Translations under genes and position numbers: made by a program | Assembly (NCBI GenBank): GCA_003342895.1 | Contig: PTFA01000081.1 | Coordinates: forward strand, 2,742,181 to 2,806,180 | Direction: 5' to 3' | Source of the DNA: Casuarius casuarius | Taxonomy: Eukaryota > Chordata > Aves > Casuariiformes > Casuariidae | Length of the DNA: 64,000 nucleotides | Shown here: one piece after another, positions 13,201 through 24,550 of the stretch | How the letters are laid out: each line of letters opens with the position of its first letter | Position numbering within the stretch: the first letter of the stretch is position 1 | Notes under the pieces: model-generated | What the model saw: the letters and a program-made list of their open reading frames with translations, nothing else | Database searches by the model: none | What the model was told of the DNA's origin: nothing

Positions 13201-14255
13201 GCTGCCTACAGCACACATCCCGCCAGAGGGTCCCTTCAGGTCCCCCTCCACGTGAAATGCTCCCTGGCTACCTGTGGACCAGTCACCGACCTGAGCCCTG
13301 GCTCATCCTGAGGCTTCATCCTGAATTCTCCCAGGCCTTGAAGCCTTCATGGGGTCCCTCGCTGGGTCCCTCGTGAGCTGTGCACAGCAATCAGAACGAC
13401 GGTCCTGATTGTCAGGGGCCCTTTCTGCGCTTTCCACCCAATTACACTACATAATGACGTCTAATTACACCTGCTTTGTACTGGTCCGCAAGGGGAGCTA
13501 TTAAATCAAGTCATAAAAACCAATGAGCTATCATCTGATACACTGTGAAAGCTGATTAGGCAGCATCCTGTTCGTTTCTATTGATTTGCTCTTTTTTTCC
13601 ATCTCAAGAGAGAATTTAACACCTGTCTCCAAACATACATGGCCTAGATGGGGCAGAGAAGAGAAAAGTGAATTGCTTTGAGGCCCCTGGGTTCGAGGCT
13701 CTGACGAATGGCTCTGTGCTCCGAGAGAAAGGAAATGCAAAAGGGTAACACTTGGTATCATACATTTGCCGAGCTTCCTGGTTTTCCTTCGATGAATTTT
13801 GCCACTTTGGAGTTCGCAGCCAGCCAGAAATAGATCAAAAGGGCATCCTAGCAGGCTCATTCAGGCGGTCCCCGCTCCAGTTTGCTCCCGCTTCCCTTGC
13901 ACAATGCTCGGCCCAGCTCTCATTCACACCGTGCCGCGATCGCTTCCCATTCCCCCTGCGATGCACCTCGCGGGACCCATTCATGTGCTGCGGCAGCCCA
14001 CTGCCAGCTTGCTGCCATACATCAGAGCTACACAGGCTCCCACTCAAATCAAGCACGGCAAGGGTGCGACAGACATTTCACGTCCTTCTTTTATCTCTCT
14101 TTTTCCTCTGGGTGACAAATAAACTTTTAAACTCACCACGGAAATTACCTCAGATTTTAAGTTGCTTCCTGAGGCAGCTTTGGATATTTAAATATATTTG
14201 TGTGCTTTTCAGTGTCTTTCTTCTTTCCTGCGCACCTGATAAACAGTCCCCCCCC

Positions 14256-14290
14256 NNNNNNNNNNNNNNNNNNNNNNNNNNNNNNNNNNN
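14256..14290. other. Assembly gap (35 N) between C runs
   Basis: Thirty-five N bases are bounded by a C run on the left and four C on the right. The missing sequence is therefore probably a C/G homopolymer or G-quadruplex-prone tract rather than a gene. Confidence 0.95.
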
Positions 14291-17200
14291 CCCCATTGAA
14301 ACAAATGGAGGATGATATCATAGCTCAGTAAATGCACTTGTTGCTTTAGCCCTCCCTGTGTTCACTCAAATTTCCCTGAGGTTGGCTCTATTTCAAGGCC
14401 TGGGATGATGGATCACTGGGCCAGATTTCTCCTCTTGCTTTTACCATTCCAGAGGTATAAAAGTCAGCAAAATTAATAACACTGTGATTTTACTAGGGAA
14501 CATTATACATTACCTACCCTGCTCTTTTGAATGTAGGTATTTACCATGACCTCCTTGTTGGCTCATTTAAGCACTTCCCTCTCCGTAAGGTCTAAGTCCT
14601 TACAGCAGCTCTATCAGGTGGAGCGGCTTTCAGCTCAGTCAGGACCAGGGCTCTGGGCCGTGGGACTCCCTGCGAGGTCCAAGATCCATCTACAGAGAAA
14701 AATTTGCAGAACAGGGACTGAGGTGTTATGCTTCACAGGAATAAAGGTGTTCAAGGTATCACTGGAGAAAAAACTGGGTGTCCAAGAAAAGATAATTGCA
14801 ATTTGAACATATTTCAGGGGTAATTATTATTAGGGCTACTACTATACTAAGATAAGTCTCTTCTGTTGCATAAAACAAAGAATTATATGCAGCTCTGAAG
14901 AGTTTAATTAGCAATAGGCCTGTCAGGCCAGCAAGCCAGTGTTTTATGTAAAGAGGCTTGAGACTTTTTAAAGCCTAGTTATAAAACAGCTGATTTCTTC
15001 TACTGTTATCCAAGATCCATCTATAAAACTGAAGAATATTAAAAACCTGATTTGAGAAAGACTGACATTCATAGTTGGGGGGAGGGGGGCAGAATTTACA
15101 GTCAACTATAGCTCCCCTAAGGCAATCTGCAACTCAATCACACCATCACCAAAGCAAAAAGACAGACTCCCACTGAGTCTGGTGTGCTTTGTCTTAGGGA
15201 TGTTGATTCAATCTGTATCTTCGTTAATGGACTTCATTCTTGTAGAGCCTCTGAGCACTTCACCCTGAAAGAAGTCAGAACAACCCTCTTTAAGAGTGAT
15301 CCCCAAGAAGACTGTATCCACAGGAGCGCTGGCGAAGGCAGGAGGGTTATACATCAGGGCTGCATCCAAACCTCAGTCTGTGGAAAAAAGGATGACATCT
15401 CCATGCTTACAATTCTCCTGCCGGGTAGTTAATCCCTTTGCCACATGGATGTAAAGTGCTACTTCCTCCTTCCTCTGGAGGATTCTTTCATCTGGTTTGA
15501 GCACCAATGGCGAAAAAAAATGCACTTTTCGAGTCAGGCTCAGGATGAAGACATCTAAAGACAGGCAAACAGCTAATGCACAGGCAGCTGGTGATGGGAA
15601 ATTGCTAAAGGCTCAGAAACGAGACAGGCTCATTACCTTGATACTCAGTGCAAGTAATGTTTCAGGGCTTGTTTGTTGGTGGTATTTTTTTCTAATGGCT
15701 CGAATGCATGCTTCTCGTGCATGTGGGCACAGTTGTGCTCTGTCTCGCTGGGGGAGCTCCTCGCATTTGTCCTCCCACATGGGGCACATGTGAGGCAGCA
15801 CTTGGAGGCTACTGGCACCTAGGAAATTATTTCTCTTCCAGACCAGAATTAAAGAAACTTCATGGCCTAATCATTGCAGCTGACTCTATTTAGGAGTTTA
15901 TACTAGGATGAGTATCACTCTAGAGTGGTGTGAATGGAGAATGGTGAGACTGATAAACTGAGAAGAGCTATGTTTAAAACAATATCAGGCTTTGTCGAGT
16001 CTTGCTGATCACAAATATCCATGAACAGGAGAGAGGAAATAATATGCTTGAAAATGCAAATAACGTGAAGAGTTTCCAGCTTGCTGTTGGAGGTGCCAGT
16101 TAGTTCTGTGCCATTTGGACATGTCATGAGTACAGAAGATGTCATCCACCTGAAGGTGCACACTTGACCATTTCTTCTAGTGCAATTTTAATGAACTGCT
16201 CATACCATTGAGGAAGAAAAAATAGGCCCAACGGCCAGTAAATGAACTCTTAGTCCAGGACAAAGCAAGGAAGTCATAACTGAGAGAAAGAGCAGCAGAC
16301 CTCAAAGTGAGGATGATGTGATTTTTGACACACCTGGATGTCGCTCCCCCCCCTCACACACTCATGTTCAATGTACCCTGTCAGCTGCAATATATTGGAC
16401 CTCTTGAAAGTCATAACAAAGACTTGGGAACTGATCCAGCGTTCAGGCAGAGCCTTTCAATAACTCCAGCGATGGTGAGCTCAGGCCCAGCGTGATAGAG
16501 CATTGGTTTGCTCACTTGGGCTTTGTTTCTCAGGTAAAACTTTTCACCTCCCTGTTCAGTGAGAACAAGTCATTAGACATTTTCAGGATCTTAACTTGCT
16601 TGCGTGAGCTGACAGCCCAAGAGTATTTGCCAAAAGTTGGGGAAGTGCCAAGTTTTCATTAAACCTCTTGTAAACCCCAAACTGCCGTCCTGCAAGGCTA
16701 CATCTGGCAAGGAAGCCATCTGTGATTCGTATAGTCTTGCTCCAACAAAACGACAACAGTGTGAAAAACTCTTTTCTCTGGTCGGCAGTGAACTGTAAAA
16801 GTAACATTAGTAATAGCTTCTGCAGGCTCAGTAATGACATAATTGACATTGGCTGAAAGCACAAGCCCCAGCCGCGAGGTCTTGCCAAAGTTCGGGATTG
16901 ATTCATATCATCCTTCAGAAATGGAGGTCGTCGTCGATGGCCCTCTTGGATGCCACTTTTGACGTCGGTGTTGGGACTGCTCCCTTTGTGAGGAGAGTCT
17001 GCAGAAAAGTCTCACAAACTTAATATGAGCCTCCTGACCCCAGCCTCAGAAAAAAAAAAACAAAACCTGTTCTGCTTGACTGAAGCCATTTGCTTGATCC
17101 ATAAACAAGGTCTGTATTTCCAATTGTTTAAAAACCTGCAGTTTCACAGAGAGGTGCACATTGCACCTAGTAATCTCTTATATCTGTAGCAACATGACCT

Positions 17201-18382
17201 GGTGCATTTTATTTAATGCAGAGCCCTAGTAAGGGGACTGGGCTCTAAGCCATCTGCACATATGTTTCTTGGATGCCTGATATTTTCATTTTGCTTCAGA
17301 TGAGCTGCACTGTTAGGGGGCTCCCATTTACAGCATCTGGGATTTTTTTCCAGAATATGTTGTGCTCACCCCGTCTGCAAACCTCTCTTTCCCCCTCAAC
17401 CCCCTTCACCCCCATGACTCAAAAAATACAAACCCTAGCAGATGTCCATTTAAAAAAAAAAAAAAAAAAGTGAGACGAAAAACACTGATTTGCTCAAATC
17501 TCTTGCTAAAGAAACCGTTCCCCAGCTCCCTTTGTGTTTAAAAGCTTGAGGCCCTTGCTTTAGAGAAATCCTAGAAATATGGTTTAAAGAGCTCTGTGGG
17601 ACTGTGCAGCACTGCGAGACTGCCTGCTCGCTGATGGGGAATGTTTAGAAAAACAACACCTAATGCCACCAAGGCTTCCCTTCGCACCTCTCCTGTTCTA
17701 CACATTTCACAGACAGCCTGGGCTGCAATGCAGGAGCCAAGTAAGTGACAGAAAACACTGAACTGCAGCCTGGACGCTCTACTAAGTCTTTTGCCTTCCT
17801 GATTCAGGTGCAACCAAGTGGGAGTTTAACAGGCTGAAGACCAAAATAAGGTGAATTAAAAATGCATCTACATTAAAGGACGATCAGGTAACACGAACCG
17901 GAGTGCCTGAGTTTGACCCTCCCCAGTGAGGTGCATGAATCCACATTTGCAAAGACCAGAGATGGCTCCTCACTGAGTGGCAGGCACCAGGGAGCAGGAG
18001 CTAGGACAGAGGGGGACAAAAGACAACCGCTAATGTGGTTTTTGTTTTAAAGTATGCCAGGGCCAAGTGGCCAAACCCAGGTGCTGTCAACGAGTGCATG
18101 TCTCTCAAAACCCCACCTCTGCTTAGTGTACCTAGAGATGTCATTCAAGTAAAGGCTAAATAATCAAAGCCAACATCTGGGCTGAATCTGACTGGCCAAT
18201 CCTTGTTCTTGCCAACGAGATTAATGAGGGTTGGGCTGTGAGACAGCCTTGGGCTGTCTGCAGGAGAAGGTGGGATTAGGTATACTTAGCTGATGAATGG
18301 CCTCTTGGTCATCACAGGACCAGTGACTGCTGGGGTCACAGGCTAGCTTCAGCTGTGGGAGGCTCTGCAGATGCCAGTATCA
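14291..18382. other. Intergenic, no gene recognised
   Basis: AT-leaning non-coding DNA. Minus-strand frames at 15613-15801, 15915-16163 and 16583-16906 are short and have no domain I recognise. Short stretches at 14291-14470 echo a common old sauropsid repeat, but too weakly to define. Confidence 0.5.
17452..17469 (+). repeat. Poly-A tract (18 A)
   Basis: A pure run of 18 A. I could not identify a retrocopy body upstream, so I call it a simple homopolymer rather than the tail of a processed pseudogene. Confidence 0.85.
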
Positions 18383-18420
18383 TGCAGATGTTCTCAAACA
18401 CTGGTTTGAGAACATCTGCA
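18383..18420. repeat. Perfect inverted repeat, 17-bp arms, 4-base loop
   Basis: The left arm (18383-18399) is exactly complementary to the right arm (18404-18420), with the loop 'actg' at 18400-18403. The hairpin would be a continuous 17-bp stem on either strand. It does not match any transposon terminus I know and lies in otherwise unremarkable intergenic DNA. Confidence 0.9.
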
Positions 18421-21400
18421 GCAGGAGCCAGTGGGCTCTGTGCTGGAAGTGACACCAGTGAGCAGGGAGACCGGCTGCACTGGAGCCAGGTAGGTCTCAG
18501 TACCCCAGCTGACCAGCCTGAGTCACTCCCCTTATGCTGCTCAGTGTCCCTGCGGGGTTCCTTTGCTCCCTCTCTGCAGCAGTCACATTGCAGCTGGGGC
18601 TCTGGCCACTGTCACCGTGCTTGAGAGACTCCCTGCGCCAGACTTGCAGCAGGACTTCTAGGAGCCCTGTTTCTCTTGCAGTTACCTTCTTCTGCCAAGC
18701 CCGATGCAAGAGGCACAGGCCACACAGACTGCCAGACAGCGTCTCCGGAGCCAGCTTTTGAGACCAAGGTCAGGACGCTGGGAACCAACACTGAATATGC
18801 CCTTCTATGGCTATAGTGTCCATTAGCGCTTGTCTTTGGCGTGGTTTGAATTTCCCACGGGCTGTAATCTGTGGTCTCTCTTTTGTTCTCCACTGACTCT
18901 TCCATGTGAGCCTTTGGGGTATGTTCATGGCAGCTCACTGGGTGGGAGACAGTGAGTTCAGAAGCTTGCAGGGACTTGTCTGCCAGAGCTCCCAGCTGCG
19001 GCAACGCAATGTTGCTCCACAAAGGAGAGGTCATGTTCCCTTTTCAACACAAATGCTTCTGGAGAGTTATGTAAGCCCATCACAAGGCAGGGATGGGGCC
19101 CCAAAATGTTTTCATAACATGGATACACAAGGACAACAGAGCTGAAATGAGGCCTTCCAAAAATAAAGCACCCTCTCCTGAGCGAGGCCTGACGGATGCT
19201 AGACTTGAAAGGTGCCAGCTCCTCCTGCACAGTGGCTAACTTATAAAAACAGTGTCCCTGCTGATGAGGGAGGACTCGAAGTCACTGAGAGGACCAGACG
19301 CTCATCACATTGTAGGCACTGGCCAGAGGCCACCATCTGTCCAGCGTTTATGGTGCTGGGCTGCCCCAGAGCTGCCTTTCCCGTGCAGCAAAGGCCTATC
19401 TGCTTGATGATATCCTGTGAACCCCCCCCCAGGGCACACCCCATCCCCTCGAAACTGCATTTCTCACAAGCTGGCTCAATATTAATTCACTAGTCCCGCT
19501 GAACCAGGGTCGAAGCTGATTGCAAAAGGGAAAAATACGTAATGCAGGCAGGGAAATGAGCAAAATGAGCAGAAATCTGGTAGAGGGTGGTCACTTCCTC
19601 TGTTTGTATGAGGATTCAGGAAGTCCATTACAAAGTACTTAATCACTGTCACTTAATTCCAGCTAGATGACAAAAGATTAATAGTTCAGCTCCTCCTACC
19701 CTCTGCCCGCATGTTGTGTTATCAGCCCCTCGTTGTGTTTCAGGTAGTTTCCCAGGACTTTGGGAAGCTTTCTTTTATTCTCTAATACCATAATAATCTG
19801 AGCCCAATTGTCACGGGACCTATTAGTATCCTTGCTAGGCACGGAGATGGAGGAAACACGCAGTGAAAACTGCGGTCAACCAGCATCGTGTCTTTGGGAG
19901 GCGATGTTGAGGGTGGGATGTCTACGAGTGACCCAGCTGTGCCAGCTGGAGCAGGGAGCCTCTTGTATTAGGCTGCTCCTCAAGTTAGTGTGACCGTTGT
20001 TACACAGCAGAGGCTGTTAATAACTCAAGATCCAATGCCAGGGTGAGAGGCAAGGACATTGCATGCTGCATTCCTGAGTTTGGCCCCTGTCCTGGGCTTC
20101 TTAGCAATTCAACCTGATCTGTACAAGTCCTGCACTGATTTATGGCTGCTGCTTTGGGGTTTTTTTTTTTTCCCCCCTAATCTTTTCCCAGGTAACTTGA
20201 CTTTGATGTGAATTCCTTTTGAGGAAGAATGCCATATTCCAGCACTGGACAACTGCAAACAAAAGTAGGCATTTGCCAAACCCCGGACACTTTTTACTGC
20301 CTCTTCAGTGCTTCGCTGGTGTGCCACATGGCGATCCAAGTACTGAGCAGCCTGGTGTTACTGGCTGGGTGTCGTGTTCCCAATGGATGGCACCCGTAAC
20401 ACTGGCAGCTCATCCGCTTTCCCCGGGATCCCGATGACGGTACACAGCAGCTTGCCAGGTGATGTTCAGGGAGTTCGAGTGGGACGTTGTTCCACGGGCA
20501 GTGGCTCGTAATTTAGAAAAGGTAAAGCAAGAAGTGCTGTGTCGGACGCTAGTTAAGAGAGCGTGTGGAAAGGGATGGGTCTGCTCATGCTTTCTGTGTT
20601 TAGTTGCCACCACAGATTAGCATGGAGATATCCCTATGGCCTGGCACAGCCTGCTTTGGGGCAAAAAGGGGGCCTTAGCCCTCTCTCCTCCCTGGGCTGT
20701 GTGGGATGAGAGGGCTTCAGGGCCAGCTGCTGATGCTGCTTTTGTCCCGGGATCAAGGAGGTTTCCGGCTACCGTAGTGTGATGTGGAGAGGCCATAGGG
20801 CTGACCTACGTGGCTCAGCTACATCTGCTCCCTGCCTGGGGCAGATCATAACAGCTCAGAGGTGAGGGCAAGTTTTGATCAAAAGTTTGCCCCTCAACAT
20901 GGGGCTTTGGAGAGAGAAAGACTATGAAAGGTTTCAAATCTGGTCAATAGTTTCTGCTAAAAAAGGGAATGTTGGCCCTTGAAAATATCCCCTGCCTTTC
21001 TATCAGTGCAAGTTAAAAGACTGGCTGTGGAAATACCAAAATGTTTCCTTTTGTTGTTTTCTGAATGTTCACATTTTTCAGATCTGCTTTTCATAGTACT
21101 TTGGTTTCAGAATTGGCTTGAACCAAAGGAAAAGGCTAACCAAAAGAACTGTATAAAGAAGTAAAGCATTATACCTCACATTTAGCAAAAAGTTTCAAGT
21201 TGATCCACAAGTGAAAGTATCTGGGTTTTTTTCTTCCATTTCACTGCTAAAACTAAGCAAGAAATGATCATCAGGCTTGACACAAATTGGTATTCCTTCC
21301 CTGATGGTCAATGGACTGTAGGATCTAAAAGAGGAGACATGTAAGCCTATAAGATGTATTATTAGTATATCTGTTCTTATCCATGTGGTAGTATGTACTG

Positions 21401-24400
21401 GTCTGTGGGTGTAGGGGCAGATCCTGGTCATAAAGATGGATTCATACCTCCATGGCTTGGGGTCCAATGTCATGGACCTATCTCTGTCTTTTCCTCCTTC
21501 AAGGTTGGTTTGACAGGGACACAAAAATGCCTGGTGGCCCCTTCTGCTGTTTATCTGGCTTTTGTACAGACTGCAAGCAGACAGATAATGAAAGAAGGGT
21601 CAGACAGCTGGGAGAAAAAAATGTTAGACCACAGATCTTGGACACAAATGTACAGGTTGTTCTGATCAGCCTCTCTTGAGAAATTCTGCTTGAGAATCTG
21701 CTGGAAGATTTGGATGCTTCTGTACATTATAGTTCACACATAATAATTTAAGTTCACTGTCCAGCCTTTTTTCATTGCCACAGTCGTATAAAGGGTCTTG
21801 GTTAAACTGCGAATCTGTTTTTTGTGGTCGTAGCAAATGCAAGGATAAGCCCTGCATTATAACAGAAGAAAAGCATGGTCATAGAGCCATTTTTCCCATG
21901 TGCTTCAGAGATGGCCTGTAGTTCATCACTAGATTAAAAAAAAAAAAAAAAAGTCTTCCAAAATTTCTTATTCCACTAAAGACATGTTATTTTAAACTTA
22001 ATGGGAATTTAATCAGAAAGGAGTGATGCAGCGACTAGTCACCAGCTGAGCCCTGTACAGCTAGGGTGGATTGGGTGCCAAACCAAAGTCCAGCCTGCCA
22101 GAGTGCTCTCCTTCTGTGAATGCTTGGAGTTCTCCAGGCTTTTAGGTTTGGAAATCATTACTGCCACCTCCTGTGGATGGCTCAATAGTCCTGTCAGCTG
22201 ATCGCAGCACCCGGGGAATTAAAACCGTTCACCTGCTGTGGCTCTCATGCAGCTACCCTCCCTGCCAAGTCATGTCTTCGTCAGTAATGGCCTACAAAAC
22301 CCTACAGTGGCTTAAAACTGGGGCAGATGTTTTGCTTTAAAAGGGAGTAGGGGGAGAAAGGGAGTCAGTAACAGGTAATAAAGATGGGAGGAAAAACAGC
22401 AAAATGGAACTGTCACAGCTGCTTTTGTTCCTCCGTTCGCTGACATAATAAATAAGGATGGCATGGACTGCTTTATCTGGGAGCGATGCCACACCACGGA
22501 GTGGAAAGCGGGCTGAAGGTGTCTACGAAGCACTTCTCATCGCAGTAGAAAGAGCACTTCCAAAAGGCATCCAGAAACTCGGGAGGGCCCCCATATTTGA
22601 CCTTGAACCAAACTCAGACTGGTCTGGTGCCTCATTAATGTCAGCCTAACTTGCTATCCTGTTTTCGTGCTGAGCATCTAAGTTCAGTCTGAGATTTTGT
22701 TTTAAATGTCTCTGAAGTTTGCAGTTGCTCAGGTCAAGGATTTTGTTTTGGCACTAGCTTAACTTGCTGTTCCCGTGCCACGGGAGGTCCAAGAGTATTT
22801 CCAGGTTTATCAGCATCATTTCTTCTCAAAGCTGCTGCCATAACCCAGCAGCTTTGTGCGCGTTACTGATAACCCCTGTCTAAAATGATGGTGTGACTAT
22901 GTGTCTGGCTGGGACCCACCAGCGTTTAAAAGTACATGCTAAAATTGTCCATTTTGCACCACATTGTGCCAACTATACTCTGACTGAGGAGGCTTCTGAG
23001 TTAATAAAGACATACAGAAGTACCAAAGCAAAACCCCAGGGAAATGTCAGGGAGCTTCAGACCAGAGTCCCAGAGCAGGGATTTTTCTTTCTGAAAATTT
23101 ATTCTTCACTCTTGTATTCTGCACTTCTTAAGCAGCTCTTCTAAGCCACTTAAGAAGAGTAGGCCACCTAAGAGGGGACAAACCCCCTCTTCTCCGCACC
23201 CCCCATCCCCATCAGTATTTCTCGAGACTTCCTCTCTGTTTTCTGCTGCTTCTTCAGCCAACAGCAACATGAAAGAAATGTGCAGGACTTTGCAAGTGAG
23301 GAGCAATGGAAAGGAAAGGTGGGATGCCAAGGTTGCTGCTGTACCGTAGGAAAGTTTTTCAATCCAGTAAGCAGAAACTGCAGACACGTAAGTTTAGTAC
23401 GGGCACCAAGAACACTTCCAACAGATTTCTAGCTCACAGCACCCTTTCAGAAGAAGTGAGCAGAAGAACACACTGATTACAGATTTTTTGAATAGAAAAC
23501 AAGGATGTAGCTTATTTTTTCATGTGCAGAAGAAGCAACTTTGTGGAGACAACCCACCTGCTTTCCATTTTTAGTACATTTTCCATTCTTGAGAAAGACT
23601 GTGGACAATTGTGTAACTATATAGAAGCTGTTTTATTTCCCCTTGATTAGAAAAAAAATGATATGCAGGATTTGCAACTGTTCTGAGGACAAATTGTGTG
23701 ATGAGAATGAATGACTCCTTTTCATTAATATGTATGTCTTTTAGCTAAGCTTTTAGTGGAAAAACTGCTCTCAAGAAGCCTAAATCTGACTCGAAGTCTG
23801 ATGCTTTTCTAACTTGGCAAATGCCTGATGATGAAGTATGGAGAAGAGCTAGCCTATAAAGTATCCTGTATTTTAACAGCCTGTTTCTCCATTAAGCACT
23901 TTTAGACATCAATAGAACAAATTGTCCTGTATTGTATGTTACATGTCTGTGTACTGTAAAAACATTAGGGCTTTTGTCAGCTTGCTACTTTAACCCTTAA
24001 AGATATTCACAATGGCTGGTGCTCAAATTTGTTGTCCTCTGGCTTTTGCTGGAAAGCTGTCGTTGATTTTACGGCTGTGCAGTCACATCACTATTAGTTT
24101 TCACCCTCAAGAGGATCCAGACGTTGGTGGTTATTTTATTTCAGTTGCTGTCACTTATTGGCTGAGAGCTCTTCTATGGACCAGGATGCTCTTGTACGAT
24201 GAAACACACAAACGTGAAGCCAAAAGACCACAAAGGCTTTTATCATTTCAGCCTGAACAGGGCAAATCCTGCGTGGTAGGGACACCCATGCAAAATGTTG
24301 GCGAAAAGAAACATCCGCAGACCATTATAATTACATGTCTGTCCTCAGGCTCTGTCGTAAGAAAACCAAAGCATTATAAATATAATTCAAACCTGGGCAG

Positions 24401-24484
24401 CCGAAGGCATAGGAGTGGTGTAAGGGCAGGTGGGGTGAGCCTGTGTGTCATCTTAAGAGAGAGTAGTGGGGACTGAGGGTTCGT
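18421..24484. other. Intergenic, no gene recognised
   Basis: No coding gene is recognised. It holds an A17 tract at 21936-21952 and an imperfect hairpin/direct-repeat cluster around 23136-23180. Frames at 21393-21665 and 24012-24476 lack domains and splice context. Confidence 0.55.
21936..21952 (+). repeat. Poly-A tract (17 A)
   Basis: A homopolymer run of 17 A with no recognisable retrotransposed body upstream. Confidence 0.85.
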
Positions 24485-24550
24485 AGGAGGCTGAGCTTGG
24501 GAACGAACCCAGGTCTCTGTGCCAGCAAGGGTCAGGCTCTCTCGCCGGAC
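24485..24550 (-). mobile_element. MIR-like tRNA-derived SINE fragment
   Basis: On the minus strand a block 'gacctgggttcgttccc' (plus 24499-24515) resembles the RNA polymerase III B box (GGTTCGANTCC) in the head of MIR-type SINEs. It is preceded by 'agagcctgaccc' in the expected place. Only the tRNA-like head is visible and no 3' part is apparent. It could be chance similarity. Confidence 0.35.

Larger units (their letters stand above)
5131..14255. other. Intergenic, no gene recognised
   Basis: About 9 kb of single-copy-looking DNA. The ORFs are short and overlapping on both strands, with no conserved protein domain recognised. It holds small homopolymers (C run near 5561, G run at 7335-7349) and a GTT microsatellite at 10228-10243. 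Parts of 7490-7860 resemble old sauropsid interspersed repeats, but too weakly to call. Confidence 0.55.

Noticed and set aside
13676..13720. A 'ctgggttcgag' word resembling a tRNA B box or a MIR head
   Set aside because: No A box or tRNA fold around it and no MIR core downstream; probably chance.
14291..14470. 'cattgaaacaaatgg' and 'gggccagatttctcc' words recalling the same old repeat
   Set aside because: Too short and interrupted by the assembly gap.
15613..16906. A series of minus-strand frames that might be a broken gene or retroelement
   Set aside because: I could not recognise any domain or consistent frame relation between them. Without a database search there is no support.
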